Assembly: GCA_937891875.1 (NCBI GenBank)
Contig: CALATR010000843.1
Coordinates: 1 to 8,322, forward strand
DNA from: an uncultured Pseudomonadota bacterium
GTDB lineage: Bacteria > Myxococcota_A > UBA796 > GCA-2862545
Length of the DNA: 8,322 bases
Direction of reading: 5' to 3'
The notes beneath the pieces are model-generated. The model was not told the origin of the DNA, made no database searches, and was given only the letters and a program-made list of their open reading frames with translations. Both the position numbers and the translations under genes were made by a program. Positions 6,299 to 8,322 of the stretch are shown here, in pieces (within the stretch, counting starts at the first letter, position 1; each line of letters begins with the position of its first letter).

Positions 6299-8322
6299 GT
6301 GAAGCAGCTCCGCTCCTCGACCCCTTCACCTGCACCCAGGGCCGCGCCTGCCCCCCAGCAGGCCGCTCCCGCTCCCACGCCCGACGTCGGCCTCGACGGC
6401 GGGGGAGCAGCCGGCAGCGCCACCCCGGTCCTCGATGCCGCCGACGGCGAGCTCGGCACCTCGGACTGGGAGTTCGAGGCCAATGAGGTCCCTGCGGCGA
6501 CGCTGGCCAGCATCGACGATCAGACGGCGAGCTGGTCGGCCGACCTCGGTGAGATCGATGCCGCGCTCCTCCCGGCGATGGCGGAGCTCGGGGCGCTGGC
6601 GGACACCGGGCTCCGGCAGGGGGACAAGGCTTCCTTCGAGGAGGCCTGGAGCGGCACCCGGGACACCATCCGTGCTGCCGGGGAAATCGTCGAGGACGCC
6701 GAACGCATCGAGGAGGACTGCGACGAGGTCGCCGAGGGCGGGGCGGACGTCAGCCGCCTGCGCGCGATGGTGACGACCGGGCTGGCGGCGGTGTTCGACA
6801 AGAGTCTGCGCCAGCCGGCCTTCGCCCAGGCGTGGGTGCCCACCTCCTACGACGGCGGCTCGTCACCGCAAGGCCTGACCCCCGGGAAGCTCGGCGTTCA
6901 CCCGAAGTTCTCGAAGAGCCCTCGCAAGGTCCTCTCCCAGTGGGAGCGCTACGCCCAGGACAGCTACAGCGCGTACAGCTGGACCCTGTCCGACGTGGAG
7001 GCCGTCGAGCGCTTCGCGGCTGCGGCGATGGAGTACCCGACGTGGGTCGCGCTGGAGCAGCGGCTCTCCCAGCTGGACGGCTTCGGAGATCAGCCCGAGC
7101 CGGCGGCCATCGACGAGTTCGTCAGTCCCTTCGGTGGCGTCGTTCCTCCCCATGAGGACGCGGTCGGGCGCTCGCGCGAGTACCTCGACGCCGTGTTCGC
7201 GGGGCACACCAACGCGTTCTGGTCGGGCATGGCGGCGCAGAACTACACCAAGACCGTCGACCAGATCTACCTGGAGGACCAGACCACCGGCCAGGTGCTG
7301 CCCGAGTTCGAGAACCTCGAGACGGCCATCTCGGGGATCCGCAAGGAAGTCGAGAGCAGCTACCTCAGCGACGCGAACGTCCTCACCTGGCTCGCCTGGG
7401 CCGATACGCCAGAAGAGAGGGACTATGTACTCTTCCGGCTGGAGCACATGAGCCTGCTCTCGCCGATGCGCAACCGACTCTCCGAGGACGCCCAGAAGAA
7501 GTACGACGACTACCGGTCCAAGTCCCTGTCGTTCAAGGGCGGGCGCGGGGAGATCACCGAGGGTCCAAGCCTCGTCGACTGCGCCGTGGACGTGGTCGAA
7601 GGCTACGCGGACGCCATCGCCAGCCTCGCGGATCTGGACGCGATCCTCGCGACCCTGGGTCAGACGGAAGCGGTGGAGCTGCTGCTCGAGATCGCCGGCG
7701 ACCGCCTCTCCCTGGTGCTCGACTGGCTGATCGACAACCCCGCCAGCCAGTTCCTGGCGCCGGTCATCAAGCTCATCGGCGACGCGGTGCACGTGCTCGC
7801 GGAGATCCTCGATCGGATCACCGTGGACGACGTCGTGCTGGTGGCCAAGCGGATCGCGGGGATCGGGCTCCTCGCGGTGCTCTGCGCGGCGCTGTGGCTC
7901 CTGGAGACGGTCAAGCTGGTGCCGGTCCTCGGCGATCTCGGTGAGCAGCTCCTGCTCGCGGTCTGGCGCCACCTTCCCGCGGACTTCAAGGCGCTGATCA
8001 CCGAGCTCTTCACGGAGGTCTGGCCGGAGGGCTACGGCCTCGCCTTCGACGCCAACCTCGGCGCGACCTTCGGCATCCCGATCCATGTCGGCGTCGACGC
8101 CTACCTGCGGGTCGCCCACACCAAGGCGGGCCAGTTCCAGATGCAGCGCGGCGGCACGCTCAAGGTCGGCCTCGACACCGGGGCGGGGGTCGGGTTCTCG
8201 GCGGGCGTTCCGGGCAAGAAGAAGAAGGGGATCAGCGAGGGGGACGACGTCATCGCCGCCGAGGCCGGTGCGTCCGCCGGGGCTGGGCTCAAGACGGTCG
8301 CCCACGAAGAGTACGACTTCCC
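6299..8322 (+). CDS. Large unrecognised protein, N-terminal 674 residues; runs off the right edge
   Basis: From a GTG at 6299 with GGAGG upstream, the frame is open to the end of the window with no stop (674 full codons). I do not recognise the family. Residues 1-43 are Pro/Ala-rich (KQLRSSTPSPAPRAAPAPQQ onward) and look disordered; this is not a Sec or lipoprotein signal. Residues ~60-170 are predicted helical and acidic (for example ASIDDQTASWSADLGEID and EIVEDAERIEEDCDEV). The middle (~200-500) is mixed, with many Trp/Tyr and charged residues. About 519-535 is strongly hydrophobic (IAGIGLLAVLCAALWLL), bounded by Lys-Arg and Glu: one membrane segment or a buried or pore-type helix. From ~578 the sequence becomes Gly-rich with alternating beta-like strands (GLAFDANLGATFGIPIHVGV, then GGTLKVGLDTGAGVGFSAGV), with a KKKK turn at about 640. 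A secreted effector, toxin or envelope protein is conceivable. The overlapping minus-strand frame at 6863-8305 is a compositional shadow. Confidence 0.8.
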   Translation, partial: MKQLRSSTPSPAPRAAPAPQQAAPAPTPDVGLDGGGAAGSATPVLDAADGELGTSDWEFEANEVPAATLASIDDQTASWSADLGEIDAALLPAMAELGALADTGLRQGDKASFEEAWSGTRDTIRAAGEIVEDAERIEEDCDEVAEGGADVSRLRAMVTTGLAAVFDKSLRQPAFAQAWVPTSYDGGSSPQGLTPGKLGVHPKFSKSPRKVLSQWERYAQDSYSAYSWTLSDVEAVERFAAAAMEYPTWVALEQRLSQLDGFGDQPEPAAIDEFVSPFGGVVPPHEDAVGRSREYLDAVFAGHTNAFWSGMAAQNYTKTVDQIYLEDQTTGQVLPEFENLETAISGIRKEVESSYLSDANVLTWLAWADTPEERDYVLFRLEHMSLLSPMRNRLSEDAQKKYDDYRSKSLSFKGGRGEITEGPSLVDCAVDVVEGYADAIASLADLDAILATLGQTEAVELLLEIAGDRLSLVLDWLIDNPASQFLAPVIKLIGDAVHVLAEILDRITVDDVVLVAKRIAGIGLLAVLCAALWLLETVKLVPVLGDLGEQLLLAVWRHLPADFKALITELFTEVWPEGYGLAFDANLGATFGIPIHVGVDAYLRVAHTKAGQFQMQRGGTLKVGLDTGAGVGFSAGVPGKKKKGISEGDDVIAAEAGASAGAGLKTVAHEEYDF

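Noticed and set aside
6261..6302. 13-codon leader frame (GTG...TGA) overlapping the start of the large gene as GTGA
   Set aside because: The stop/start overlap is suggestive of coupling, but the nearest GGAGG is 15 bases from its GTG and the peptide has no feature; likely chance.
6863..8305. 480-codon open frame on the minus strand
   Set aside because: The plus-strand frame from 6299 is open throughout, has an SD and start, and shows coherent secondary-structure patterns; the minus frame has shadow composition.

Overview
The window is GC-rich throughout (roughly 70% by eye) with strongly GC-biased third codon positions, which is why long shadow frames appear opposite every real gene. The gene content suggests a predatory or social-type deltaproteobacterial lineage, most likely Myxococcota and possibly an uncultured member. 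The evidence is a sulfatase-modifying (FGE-like) domain with the linker typical of myxobacterial Ser/Thr kinase fusions, a DUF1592/DUF1552 gene pair, and a lipoprotein with an Asp-Thr/Asp-Ser repeat linker. This assignment is inference from gene style; no marker gene or RNA gene is present.

Layout: (1) 1-1055, plus strand: the 3' end of a gene entering from the left, encoding a beta-rich linker plus a C-terminal FGE-sulfatase-like domain. (2) 1056-1230: a 175-bp gap with one imperfect palindrome. (3) 1231-2961 and 2961-4463, plus strand: a two-gene operon with a 1-base stop/start overlap. It encodes a DUF1587/1595/1592/1588/1585 lipoprotein with a CxxCH haem-type motif, and a Tat-exported DUF1552 protein. 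(4) 4467-6101, minus strand: a lipoprotein converging on the operon with only 3 bases between stop codons. It has a DT/DS repeat linker, a ZU5-like domain and seven Asp-box-like motifs with a cysteine-rich insertion. (5) 6102-6298: a divergent intergenic region with three CTGAA elements at exact 10-bp spacing, a small hairpin and a duplicated Shine-Dalgarno region. (6) 6299-8322, plus strand: a large open frame running off the right edge. It encodes at least 674 residues of an unrecognised protein with a Pro/Ala-rich N-terminus, helical middle, one strongly hydrophobic segment and a Gly-rich beta-like C-terminal part.

Working together: the two operon products are probably an exported pair acting at or outside the cytoplasmic membrane. 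The DUF1592 partner carries a candidate covalent-haem site and the DUF1552 partner leaves in the folded state via Tat. The pair is a recurrent module of unknown biochemical function. The Asp-box lipoprotein is also a surface or periplasmic protein, but its opposite orientation gives no proof of a shared role. The final large protein is the least explained object here. A secreted effector or envelope protein is possible, but nothing in the visible sequence proves it. No tRNA, rRNA, CRISPR array, insertion sequence or clear terminator was found.
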